This document shows, piece after piece, positions 18,236-26,210 of a stretch of 64,000 bases of DNA. The DNA is taken from NCBI GenBank assembly GCA_030263665.1, contig SZPK01000018.1, forward strand, positions 124,001 to 188,000. The letters run 5' to 3'. Below the pieces are notes generated by a model, which did not search any database, had not been told where the DNA came from, and saw nothing but the letters and a program-made list of their open reading frames with translations. The position numbers and the translations under genes were made by a program. This DNA is from Villigracilis sp024434165. Its GTDB lineage: Bacteria > Chloroflexota > Anaerolineae > Anaerolineales > Villigracilaceae. The stretch's first letter is position 1; the number at the start of each line of letters is the position of its first letter.

Positions 18236-18332
18236 CACCTTACGCAGTACCGCAAGATTCATCTCGCCTTTGCAGAACAGCATGAAACTCTCTGCGAGGA
18301 CAAGTTATGCGGTACGAGTAAACTGCGTAACA
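18236..18332. repeat. MITE-like family C element, copy 1
   Basis: The element begins ACCTTACGCAGTACCGC and ends GCGGTACGAGTAAACTGCGTAA, so TTACGCAGT and, further in, GTACCGC are repeated in inverted orientation. The interior contains a slightly imperfect AAGATTCATCT hairpin. Related ends occur at 58483-58830 and 63554-63619. It lies directly after the oxidoreductase stop. No coding potential. Confidence 0.6.
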
Positions 18333-18342
18333 TCAGTAAATA

Positions 18343-18495
18343 ACCCGAGTTGCTGCCATGGTTTCAAGAGGCTTCCCTCACCCCAAACAAGGTTATATAT
18401 TCTGGGACGACTTCCCCCTCTCCCGATGGGAGAGGGCAGGGTGAGGGCTTTGGGCGGGAAACCTAGAAAATCTATTGGAAGGTGGCAACTTGAGT
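18343..18495. mobile_element. MITE-like family B element, copy 1, with 6-bp target duplication
   Basis: A 153-bp non-coding element starting ACCCGAGTTGCTGCC and ending GGTGGCAACTTGAGT; the termini are imperfect inverted repeats (11 of 15 positions). It is flanked on both sides by TAAATA (18337-18342 and 18496-18501), a target-site duplication. The interior has two nested stems, CCCTCACCC/GGGTGAGGG and CCCTCTCCC/GGGAGAGGG. Copies lie at 32707 (truncated) and 36818. It carries no transposase, so it would need one in trans. Confidence 0.8.
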
Positions 18496-18501
18496 TAAAT
18501 A

Positions 18502-18590
18502 ATTAAACACAAAGTACACAAAGTGGACGGACGCCCTATCGGTTCGCCCTCCTTCGTGACCGTAGTGTCCTTTGTGTTTAAAATAGGAAC
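18502..18590. repeat. Imperfect palindromic repeat (ACACAAAG type)
   Basis: TTAAACACAAAG on the left pairs with CTTTGTGTTTAA on the right around a GC-rich centre. A related palindrome built from ACACAAAGG and CCTTCGTG units lies at 38454-38533 before metG. It occupies the region just before the cinA start and leaves no room for a conventional ribosome binding site other than AGGAAC. Confidence 0.5.
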
Positions 18591-18592
18591 TT

Positions 18593-19759
18593 ATGACCTC
18601 CGCAGAAATCATCACCATTGGAACCGAAATCCTGCTCGGCGAGATCGTGGATACGAACACGCGCTACATTGCGCGGACGCTGCGAAGTTTAGGCGTGGAT
18701 TTGTACCGCACCATCACCATCGGCGACAACGTGGAGCGCATCGCCGATGCGATACACAACTCGCTCGAACGCGCCGACATCGTCATCACCACCGGCGGGC
18801 TGGGTCCCACCGTGGACGACCCCACGCGCGAGGCGGTCGCCAAAGCCCTCGGCGTGGAAATCGAATTTCGTGAAGACCTATGGCAGCAGGTGGTGGAAAC
18901 CATTTCACGATACGGGCGCAAACCGTCTGAGAATCAAAAGCGGCAGGCGTACGTCCCCAAAGGCGCCATTGGAATCCGCAACCCGGTCGGTACCGCGCCA
19001 TGTTTTATTGTGGAGCGCCCCTCATCCCTTCGCCCCTCTCCCGCTGGGAGAGGGGTTGGGGTGAGGGTTGTCATCTCTCTGCCCGGCGTGCCTGCCGAAA
19101 TGGAACACATCCTCCACGAGTCGGTCATCCCATATTTGCAAAAGCGCTTCAACCTTAATGAAATCATCAAAGTCCGCGTGATTCGCTGCGCGGGTTTGGG
19201 CGAAGGCATGATTGACGAAAAGATCGCCGACCTCGAACGGCTCAGCAATCCCACCGTTGGGCTTGCCGCGCACACCGGCGTGGTGGACGTGCGCATTGCG
19301 GCGAAGGCAAAGACCGAAGCCGAAGCCGATGCGATGATCGCACAGGTCGAAGCGCAGGTGCGCGAAAGGCTCGGCAGCGCCGTCTTCGGCGTGGATGAAG
19401 ACCGGCTGGAAGATGCCGTGCTGGATATGCTGGCGCGGCGCGGATGGACCTTGACCGCCATCGAAAGCGGACTCGACGGACTGCTCGCGCGCAAAGTCCC
19501 CCACACCGCCTCCCTCCCGGACCTGACGCCTGAATCATTGACCCAAGCCTTGCGCGCCGCCCGGAGCGAATCCAAAGCGGATTTCGCCCTCGGCGTCTCC
19601 GTCAATATGGAAACGCGCTCCGCCGACATGGCGATGATCTCGCCCAAAGGGGAAAAGACGCACCGCATCACATACGGCGGTCCGCCCCGCAGCCTGCCGC
19701 GCTGGAGCGTGAACCTCGCCTTGAACTGGCTGCGCACCACGCTGGAGGAACTGACGTAA
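18593..19759 (+). CDS. cinA: CinA-like protein (COG1058) with degenerate C-terminal domain
   Basis: Residues 1-240 form the MoaB/Mog-like N-terminal domain (EIITIGTEILLGEIVDTNTRY, VITTGGLGPTVDDPTREAVA, SLPGVPAEMEHI). That domain is associated with pyridine-nucleotide processing (ADP-ribose pyrophosphatase in characterised members). The C-terminal third aligns in position with the NMN-deamidase domain but has lost its motif: AIESGLDGLLARKV stands where an intact domain has TAESCTGGLLA. An in-frame palindromic insertion adds about 17 residues near 142-159. 388 residues. The stop overlaps the next ATG by 1 nt. A separate intact pncC gene exists at 46701-47186. Confidence 0.85.
   Translation: MTSAEIITIGTEILLGEIVDTNTRYIARTLRSLGVDLYRTITIGDNVERIADAIHNSLERADIVITTGGLGPTVDDPTREAVAKALGVEIEFREDLWQQVVETISRYGRKPSENQKRQAYVPKGAIGIRNPVGTAPCFIVERPSSLRPSPAGRGVGVRVVISLPGVPAEMEHILHESVIPYLQKRFNLNEIIKVRVIRCAGLGEGMIDEKIADLERLSNPTVGLAAHTGVVDVRIAAKAKTEAEADAMIAQVEAQVRERLGSAVFGVDEDRLEDAVLDMLARRGWTLTAIESGLDGLLARKVPHTASLPDLTPESLTQALRAARSESKADFALGVSVNMETRSADMAMISPKGEKTHRITYGGPPRSLPRWSVNLALNWLRTTLEELT
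19018..19067. repeat. Palindromic repeat inserted in frame within cinA
   Basis: The segment contains CCCCTCTCCC-GCT-GGGAGAGGGG nested inside CCCTCATCCC...GGGGTGAGGG, the same double-stem core as family B elements. It encodes RPSSLRPSPAGRGVGVRV between the conserved CFIVE and VVISLPGVPAE segments of CinA, so it enlarges a loop without breaking the frame. Confidence 0.7.
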
Positions 19760-20751
19760 TGGCAAAGCCCAAGCCGCACAAACGCAGCGACTCGCCCTGG
19801 GTCATCCTTGCCTGGGGGCTGAATATCCTCGGCTTGGGCGGGATCGCGCTTGTGCTGGTGGCATATTGGGCGTTACAGCCGGCGCTCGCCGCGCCGCCGG
19901 CTCCAAACCCGAACTACACAGCCACACTTCCGCCCACGTTCACTCCGAACCCGTTTGCGCTCATCCTGCCGACCATCACCCACAACCCGCGTTCGACCAT
20001 GATCGTGGCGGAAACGCCCACCCCGTTCGTCGTCCAAAATGCGTGGAGGTTTGGCAGCGCCCGCATCTCCACCATCGGCTATTCGGTTTCGGGCAGACCC
20101 ATCGAAGTCTACACCTTTGGGAACGGCGAGCGCGAAAAGATGATCGTCGCCGGGATTCACGGCGGTTACGAATGGAACACCATCGCTCTCGCGGATGAAT
20201 TGATCCAGCACATCTTCGACCACCCGGAGGTCGTTCCCGGCGACGTGACCCTGCACATCCTCCGCAACCTGAACCCCGACGGCGACGCACGCGATCACGG
20301 CATTGACGGGCGCGTCAACGATCACGGCGTGGACTTGAACCGCAACTTCCCCGAAAACTGGGCAAAGACCTGGGACCGCGCCGGGTGCTGGAACCTCACC
20401 CCCACCACCGGCGGACCCAGTCCCGGCTCCGAGCCGGAGACGCGCGCAATGATGTACTTCCTGCAATCGCACGATATCGAAACGCTCATCAGTTATCACA
20501 GCGCGGCGCTGGGCGTCTTCCCTGGCGGCAATCCCTGGGAGAAGGATTCCATAAAATTCGCCAGGGCGCTCTCCAGAGCCACCGGCTATCCCTACCCGCC
20601 CATTGACACGGGCTGCGTCTACACCGGCACACTGGCAGATTACGCCGTTTCGCTTGGCATCACCGCCGTGGATATGGAACTTTCCACGCACAAATTCACC
20701 GATTTTGAAGAGAACCTGAAAGCGCTCGAAGTGCTGTTAAATTGGAGATAA
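19759..20751 (+). CDS. M14 family zinc carboxypeptidase, membrane-anchored
   Basis: 330 residues. One N-terminal membrane helix (about 15-37) is followed by a Pro/Thr-rich linker and an M14 catalytic domain. Zinc ligands are the His and Glu of GIHGGYEWNT near residue 133 and the His of LISYHSAALG; substrate-binding LNRNFPENW and the catalytic Glu in AVDMELST follow. The family cleaves C-terminal residues or murein peptides; an extracytoplasmic location suggests peptide or cell-wall turnover. The ATG overlaps the cinA stop (TAATG), so the two are co-translated. Confidence 0.85.
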   Translation: MAKPKPHKRSDSPWVILAWGLNILGLGGIALVLVAYWALQPALAAPPAPNPNYTATLPPTFTPNPFALILPTITHNPRSTMIVAETPTPFVVQNAWRFGSARISTIGYSVSGRPIEVYTFGNGEREKMIVAGIHGGYEWNTIALADELIQHIFDHPEVVPGDVTLHILRNLNPDGDARDHGIDGRVNDHGVDLNRNFPENWAKTWDRAGCWNLTPTTGGPSPGSEPETRAMMYFLQSHDIETLISYHSAALGVFPGGNPWEKDSIKFARALSRATGYPYPPIDTGCVYTGTLADYAVSLGITAVDMELSTHKFTDFEENLKALEVLLNWR

Positions 20752-20762
20752 ACAATGACATG

Positions 20763-20827
20763 CCGCAAAATTCATTTTGCGGAGCGCAGGCAAAGCCGCG
20801 GCAAAAAATCGCAAGATAAATCTTGCG
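20763..20827. repeat. Pair of dispersed structural hairpins
   Basis: CCGCAAAA-TTCA-TTTTGCGG at 20763-20782 and CGCAAGA-TAAA-TCTTGCG at 20810-20827 flank a GC-rich spacer. The stems differ from each other and from GCGAGA/TCTCGC hairpins elsewhere by paired changes, which indicates selection on structure. They lie in the gap between the M14 peptidase and the amidohydrolase. Confidence 0.6.
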
Positions 20828-20852
20828 GCACGAAAAATCATAAGGAGATTGA

Positions 20853-22829
20853 ATGACTCGAAACGCAGACACTCTTTTTACCAATGCCATCGTGCTGACG
20901 ATGGATGAAAAACTCAACCAATACGATCCCGGCGCGGTCGCCGTGAAAGGCGATTCCATCGTCGCTGTTGGGAATGAAGCGGAACTGAAAAGGGAATTCA
21001 CGGCAAAGGAGGTGATTGACTGCGGCGGCAAGGTCCTCATGCCGGGTCTGGTCAACGCGCACACCCACGTGCCGATGACCCTCATCCGCGGGCTCGCCGA
21101 CGACCTGCGCCTCGACGTGTGGCTGATGGGCTACATGCTGCCGGTGGAGCGCCAGTTCGTCACGCCGGAGTTCGTGCGCCTCGGAACGCTCATCGCCTGC
21201 GCCGAACAAATCCGCAGCGGTGTGACCACCTTCAACGACATGTATTATTTCGAAGACGACATCGCCCAGGCTGCCGCCGATGCGGGCATGCGCGCCGTGT
21301 GCGGCGAATCGGTTATGAAATATCCCGCGCCAGATGCGCCCTCCTACGATGACTCGCTGGCATACGCGCGCGAGTTCATCAAGAAATGGAAGGGACACCC
21401 GCTCATCGTCCCCGCCATTGCGCCGCACGCGCCCTATTCCACCAACCCGGAGATCATCCGCGCCTGTGTGGACCTCGCCAAAGAATTCGATGTGCCCCTG
21501 CACATCCACATCTCCGAGACCGCGTTTGAAGTGGAGAACATGCGCAGGGAACAGGGTATGCCGGTCATTCCCTACGTCAAGAAACTCGGTTTGTTCGAAG
21601 CCAAGGTCATCGCCGCGCACTGCGTCCACATTGACTCGGGCGAGATTCGCACGCTCAAACATGCCAATGCGGGCGTATCGCATAACCCGTCCTCCAACCT
21701 CAAACTCGCTTCGGGATTTGCGCCCGTTCAAAGAATGCTCGATGACGGGCTGAACGTCGGCGTTGGCACGGATGGTCCCGCCTCGAATAACGACCTCGAT
21801 ATGTTCGAGGAAGTGCGGCTCGCTTCCTTCGTCGCCAAAGCCTCAGTCAACGATCCGACCGCCCTTCCCGCCGCAACCGCCCTCCTGATGGCTACCCGCA
21901 TGGGCGCCCAGGCGCTTCATCTCGGACATTTGACCGGTTCGCTGGAAGCGGGCAAACGCGCCGACCTGATTTTGGTGGATACCTCGCCCCTGCATAACTC
22001 CCCGCGCTTCAAACGAGACCCGATGAATGCCTACGCCCAGCTGGTCTTTGCCGCCAAATCCACCGACGTGAGCGATGTAATGGTCAATGGAAAATGGTTA
22101 ATGCGCGAGCACAAACTGCTCACTCTCGACGAAGCCGACCTGCTCCGTCAGGCGCGCAATTTCGCGGAAAAGATTGATGCCTTCCTGATCGAGCGTGAAC
22201 AGTCGGTGCTTTCGAAACTGATCGCGCTGGGCGGCTCGATGGAGGAAGAGTCGTTCGAGGTGCAGGTAAAGGTCAAGGTCGGCGAACCCAGCCTCATCGT
22301 CCAGAACTTGAAGCGCCCGGAGATCGAGATCACCGCGCACAAACACTATCGTCAGTTCGACGAATACTTCCTGTTCGACGATCCCGCCCAGGGACGCCTG
22401 CGCTTCCGCGAAGATAATCTCGTCAACGAAAAAGGGGATGTGGTCAACGTGCGTGCGCGCCTGACTCTTCTGGGTCAAAAACGCGAAGGCGAGATCGGGC
22501 ACGACGTCCTGCTCTCGCGCAGCCGCTTCCTCGCGCCCGCCACACAGACCCTGCGCTTCTACCGCGAATACTTCAAACCCAAAAAGGAAATCTCGGTGGA
22601 GAAGGACCGCCTGCGCTGGCACATCAAATACAAGGATACCGAGTTCTTTGTGAACCTCGATGAAATGAAACAGCCCGCGATGGGAACCTTCCTCGAAATC
22701 AAGAGCCGAACCTGGAGCCGCAAGGACGCCGACCGCAAGGCGGAACTGGCGAGCGAACTGTTGAACCTGCTTGGCGCCGGAAGCGCCGAAACCGTGACGC
22801 AGGACTACATCGAAATTTTGGCTGCATAA
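20853..22829 (+). CDS. Amidohydrolase (MTA/SAH deaminase-like) fused to a CYTH-like domain
   Basis: Residues 1-440 are a metal-dependent TIM-barrel deaminase. Metal ligands lie in VNAHTHVPMTL (about 67-77), HIHISETAFE, HCVHIDSGEI and VGVGTDGPASNND, the pattern of 5'-methylthioadenosine / S-adenosylhomocysteine deaminases and related chlorohydrolases. Residues from about 465 resemble a CYTH (triphosphate tunnel) domain: FEVQVKVKV at its start (ExQxK in place of ExExK), QFDEYFLFDDPAQGRLRFRE, and VNLDEMKQPAMGTFLEIK. 658 residues against about 440 for the deaminase family. AAGGAG precedes the ATG. The deaminase call is strong, the CYTH assignment probable. Confidence 0.78.
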   Translation: MTRNADTLFTNAIVLTMDEKLNQYDPGAVAVKGDSIVAVGNEAELKREFTAKEVIDCGGKVLMPGLVNAHTHVPMTLIRGLADDLRLDVWLMGYMLPVERQFVTPEFVRLGTLIACAEQIRSGVTTFNDMYYFEDDIAQAAADAGMRAVCGESVMKYPAPDAPSYDDSLAYAREFIKKWKGHPLIVPAIAPHAPYSTNPEIIRACVDLAKEFDVPLHIHISETAFEVENMRREQGMPVIPYVKKLGLFEAKVIAAHCVHIDSGEIRTLKHANAGVSHNPSSNLKLASGFAPVQRMLDDGLNVGVGTDGPASNNDLDMFEEVRLASFVAKASVNDPTALPAATALLMATRMGAQALHLGHLTGSLEAGKRADLILVDTSPLHNSPRFKRDPMNAYAQLVFAAKSTDVSDVMVNGKWLMREHKLLTLDEADLLRQARNFAEKIDAFLIEREQSVLSKLIALGGSMEEESFEVQVKVKVGEPSLIVQNLKRPEIEITAHKHYRQFDEYFLFDDPAQGRLRFREDNLVNEKGDVVNVRARLTLLGQKREGEIGHDVLLSRSRFLAPATQTLRFYREYFKPKKEISVEKDRLRWHIKYKDTEFFVNLDEMKQPAMGTFLEIKSRTWSRKDADRKAELASELLNLLGAGSAETVTQDYIEILAA

Positions 22830-22863
22830 AAAGCCGCCGGCGCGGCCCGCCCTGCCAATTGCC

Positions 22864-23880
22864 ATGGACACCTTAAGAAAAACAACCGCCGTATTTTCCG
22901 CGATTCTCTTCGTCTTCACAGGCGTGACGGCGCTGCTGTTGTTTAACTTCGACCGCAGCGCCTTCACGGCGGAAACCTATCAAAAAGCGTTTGCGCGCGA
23001 GGACCTTTACAACAAACTCCCCGCTGTGATGGCAGAAGCGATGACGACTTCGGGAGCGGACCAAAGCCGGTTCCCCATCGTCATGCAGGGCATGAGCCGC
23101 GAGGCGTGGGAGGCGTTCTTTCGCTCCCTGCTCCCGCCCGAAACCCTGAAGCCGATGGGCGACGAGATGCTGGCTTCCGCCTTCGCCTACCTCAACGGGC
23201 AGGCGGATGTTGTGAATCTAAGCCTCGCGCCGCTGAAAGCCAGAATGACGAGCGAGGCGGGCACGCAGGCGGTTCTATCGCTCCTCGGCACACTGCCCGC
23301 ATGCGACCTCCTCCAAATCAGCCAGATGAGCGTCAGCCTGCTCGCAAGCGGACAGATCGAATTTTGCAGTCCGCCCGCGGAGTTGTACCCGCTGCTCACG
23401 CCGGTGATTCAGGGACAACTGCAAGCCGCTGCGTCGGCAATTCCAGAGCAGATGACGCTGGTCAGCGCGCCGCCGCAAAACGATCCGCGCCAGAAACTGC
23501 AAACCATCCGCCTCCTGATGCGCCTCAGCCTGATTCTGCCGCTGACGTTTTTGTTTGCGCTGACGGTTTTCGCCGTTCGCTCGCTGAAAGACTGGCTGAT
23601 GTGGTGGGGAATCCCGTTCACCGCCGCGGGCGCGGGCGCATTCCTGGCGGGACTCCTCGGCGCGCCGGTTTTCAAGAGCGCGCTTCAGCGCATTCTCATG
23701 GAAAGCATGCCCGATTATCTGCCCGTCTTCCTGCTCGATTTCGCCAGCGACTTCGCCTCTGCAATGGTGCGGGCATTGCTCGACCCGGTCCTGTGGCAGG
23801 GATTGACGCTGGCAATTCTTGGAATGGGAATGGCAGGGGCTGGATATTATTTGAGCATCAGGAAAACAAACGCGGGGTGA
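22864..23880 (+). CDS. Hypothetical polytopic membrane protein
   Basis: 338 residues. An N-terminal membrane helix (about 9-28) is followed by a roughly 170-residue extracytoplasmic region with a few cysteines, then three to four C-terminal helices (LILPLTFLFALTVFAV, WWGIPFTAAGAGAFLAGLLG, LTLAILGMGMAGAGYYLSI). I do not recognise a family. It lies 34 nt after the amidohydrolase and 68 nt before a lipoprotein gene on the same strand, so it may share their transcript. Confidence 0.6.
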   Translation: MDTLRKTTAVFSAILFVFTGVTALLLFNFDRSAFTAETYQKAFAREDLYNKLPAVMAEAMTTSGADQSRFPIVMQGMSREAWEAFFRSLLPPETLKPMGDEMLASAFAYLNGQADVVNLSLAPLKARMTSEAGTQAVLSLLGTLPACDLLQISQMSVSLLASGQIEFCSPPAELYPLLTPVIQGQLQAAASAIPEQMTLVSAPPQNDPRQKLQTIRLLMRLSLILPLTFLFALTVFAVRSLKDWLMWWGIPFTAAGAGAFLAGLLGAPVFKSALQRILMESMPDYLPVFLLDFASDFASAMVRALLDPVLWQGLTLAILGMGMAGAGYYLSIRKTNAG

Positions 23881-23948
23881 TCCGGTCCGCTCGAAAACTC
23901 GCCGCAACAATTGCGCGCTCCCGCCTGTATTGCTTCAAAGAGGCGCAA

Positions 23949-25055
23949 ATGCGGCGAATTTTTATTTCCCTGACCCTGTTTCTCATCGCGTCCCTGGCGT
24001 GCGGCGGGACTTCATCCATCCCGCCTACGCCGGAAAATTCGGTCTTCGATTCCGGCAGGACCGCCTTCGGCTTCTTCCCCTCCCCGCCGGAGGTGACCAT
24101 TGAAAGCGTCTTCCAGTTATTCAAAGACATGAACGCGCACGGCGATTTCGTCCTCATCCAGCAAAACACAGACTGGGAAAGTTTCGTAACCGGCGTGGAG
24201 GGCGAATCGCAAACCCGCACCGACCTGGTCAACCAGGTCAAACTTGCGCGGCAAAACAACCTCGAATATATCTTCGTCCTCGATGCGCTCAACGGGCTCG
24301 ACCGGCGCGAGTTCATCGGCTTGCCCGCAGGCTGGGAGGCGGATTTCGCCAATCCGAATGTCCGCGCCGCGTACAGGAATTACGCGCTTTGGGTCGTGCG
24401 CAGTTTCCATCCGCGTTATCTCGGTCTTGCCTCCGAGATCAACACCTACATGGATGCCCATCCAGACGATGCGCCGAATTTCATCAGCCTGTATCATGAA
24501 ATCCATGCCCTGGTCAAAGCCGAAGCGCCCGAAACGCAGGTTTTCGTCACGTTTCAGTGGGACGACCTCAACAACATGTTCCCGCAGCCCGAAGAGGGAA
24601 ACCGCCAGCGTCTCTCCCCGAACTGGGAGCAGATCGAAGCCTTCGAGCCGAACCTGGATGTGTGGGCGATCTCGACGTATCCATACTTTGTCTTTCCCTC
24701 CGGCGCAGATATTCCCGCCGATTATTATTCCCCGCTTCTCTCGCGGACCTCAAAGCCGGTCGCCATTGCCGAAAGCGGATACGCCTCCCGGGCGGTTGGC
24801 ACGGTCTCGGCAGCCCCCGAAGACCAGGTCGCTTTTCTCAACGCCGTGCATGACCAGCTCGGCTTGCGGATGGTCTTCTGGGTCAACACCCTGCTGAACG
24901 ATTTCAACCTGGATTCGTATGCGGAGGAAATGAAAAAACAGGGGCGCGACCCAAACGACGCACTCCTGCTCGCCAATTTCGCCTTCATCGGGCTGCGCAA
25001 CTTCGACGGTTCCCCCAAGCCCGCGCTGGAGGTGTGGGATGGGTTTCAGAAGTAA
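23949..25055 (+). CDS. Lipoprotein with TIM-barrel glycoside hydrolase-like domain
   Basis: 368 residues. The signal peptide ends in lipobox SLAC (Cys about 18). The mature part reads as a (beta/alpha)8 barrel with two acidic positions typical of clan GH-A retaining hydrolases: the Glu in LGLASEINTYM (candidate acid/base) and the Glu in KPVAIAESGYAS (candidate nucleophile). FWVNTLL lies near the last strand. Closest impression is GH53-like or an uncharacterised GH-A family; substrate unknown. The ATG at 23949 begins at the signal peptide; a longer upstream frame overlaps the preceding gene and is not coding-like. Confidence 0.65.
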   Translation: MRRIFISLTLFLIASLACGGTSSIPPTPENSVFDSGRTAFGFFPSPPEVTIESVFQLFKDMNAHGDFVLIQQNTDWESFVTGVEGESQTRTDLVNQVKLARQNNLEYIFVLDALNGLDRREFIGLPAGWEADFANPNVRAAYRNYALWVVRSFHPRYLGLASEINTYMDAHPDDAPNFISLYHEIHALVKAEAPETQVFVTFQWDDLNNMFPQPEEGNRQRLSPNWEQIEAFEPNLDVWAISTYPYFVFPSGADIPADYYSPLLSRTSKPVAIAESGYASRAVGTVSAAPEDQVAFLNAVHDQLGLRMVFWVNTLLNDFNLDSYAEEMKKQGRDPNDALLLANFAFIGLRNFDGSPKPALEVWDGFQK

Positions 25056-26168
25056 TTACGGGCATTCATTCGCAATCTGCTCTTCGAGCGTCGCGGCAAA
25101 GACGTGATACCCGGAGCCGTCGCAGGCGGCGCGGAAGTAATAATACGGCGTGGATTGCGGATATGCGACCGCCATGAGCGCATCCAAACCGGGATTGGAG
25201 ATCGGCGCGGGCGGCAGACCGGCGGTCTGATAGGTGTTGTACGGGGAAGCGATCTTCAAATCCTCCAGCGAGAGCGGGGTCTTCCACCACGAGTTTGCTT
25301 CGTGCTGAAAACCGAGGGCGTATTGGACGGTCGGGTCGGCGTCGAGTTTCATGCCGATGGCGAGACGGTTGAGATAGACCGAAGCGATCAGCGGCGCTTC
25401 CTCGATGCGGACGGCTTCGCGCTCGACAATCGAAGCGAGGGTGACAGCCTGGAACACGGTCAGGCCGCGGTTGGTGTAGGCGTTTTGCATTTCGGAGGTG
25501 AGGTGGGCAGCGAAGTTTCGCCCAATGACATCGAACAGTTCCTGAACGGTTGTTTCGCGCGGCAGGGTGTACGTATCCGGGTAGAAAAATCCTTCCATCG
25601 CGGCGGGGGCGATAAAGTCCAGCACTTGAGGCGGATCGTTTGCGGCGGCGAGAAAGGCTTCGGGGGTGATGCCCAGCCCCGAGGTCGGGAGCGAAGCGGC
25701 GATCTCTTCCATCCGCCAGCCGGGCAAAATGACGAGAGACGCATCGCTGGGGGAAAACTTCTGCAGCGCCTGGGCGATGTCCATGATGGATTGCGCGGGG
25801 CTGAGTGTGAAACTGCCCGATTGAATCGTGAGGTCAATGCCGGTGTAGACGACGTAATCATAGAACGCATCGGCGCTGGAAATAAGACCAAACCCCTCCA
25901 GCCGATTTGCAACCGAGACAACGGATTCGCCCGGTTCGACCACAAAGGATTGTTCCGCGCCGGCTGGATTCAGCGGGGTGGTTAATACGTCGCCGTGCAT
26001 GAGCAGCCGCGCAGAATATTCGATGCGGTCTGAAATCGGGAGGACGCTCGACGGCGGACCGTACAACAGCGAGGCGCGCGCGGGAATGTAATAGATGAAC
26101 GAAAAAAGACAGGCAGCGGCAGCGAGGGCGAGAAGGGCGAGGATGAAATAATACTGGTAACGGCGCAT
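25056..26168 (-). CDS. mltG: Endolytic transglycosylase MltG (YceG-like)
   Basis: Membrane-anchored murein lytic transglycosylase that cleaves nascent glycan strands. 370 residues with an N-terminal helix (YFILALLALAAAACLFSFIYY), a LysM-like segment (FVVEPGESVVSVANRLEGFGLI) and the YceG catalytic domain. The catalytic Glu is in LASIVEREA, and DADPTVQYALG and YNTYQTAGLPPAPISNPG are family-typical. Its last codon abuts the convergent lipoprotein gene with no gap. It is the third gene of a baseplate-J-like / ruvX / mltG minus-strand cluster. Confidence 0.93.
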   Translation of the reverse strand: MRRYQYYFILALLALAAAACLFSFIYYIPARASLLYGPPSSVLPISDRIEYSARLLMHGDVLTTPLNPAGAEQSFVVEPGESVVSVANRLEGFGLISSADAFYDYVVYTGIDLTIQSGSFTLSPAQSIMDIAQALQKFSPSDASLVILPGWRMEEIAASLPTSGLGITPEAFLAAANDPPQVLDFIAPAAMEGFFYPDTYTLPRETTVQELFDVIGRNFAAHLTSEMQNAYTNRGLTVFQAVTLASIVEREAVRIEEAPLIASVYLNRLAIGMKLDADPTVQYALGFQHEANSWWKTPLSLEDLKIASPYNTYQTAGLPPAPISNPGLDALMAVAYPQSTPYYYFRAACDGSGYHVFAATLEEQIANECP

Positions 26169-26210
26169 TTTACGATTTTGGATTTACGATTTACGATTGC
26201 GCTTTGCTTT

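Noticed and set aside
23106..23948. N-terminal extension of the lipoprotein at 23949
   Set aside because: The extension overlaps the preceding membrane-protein gene in another frame and hides a perfect lipoprotein signal peptide.
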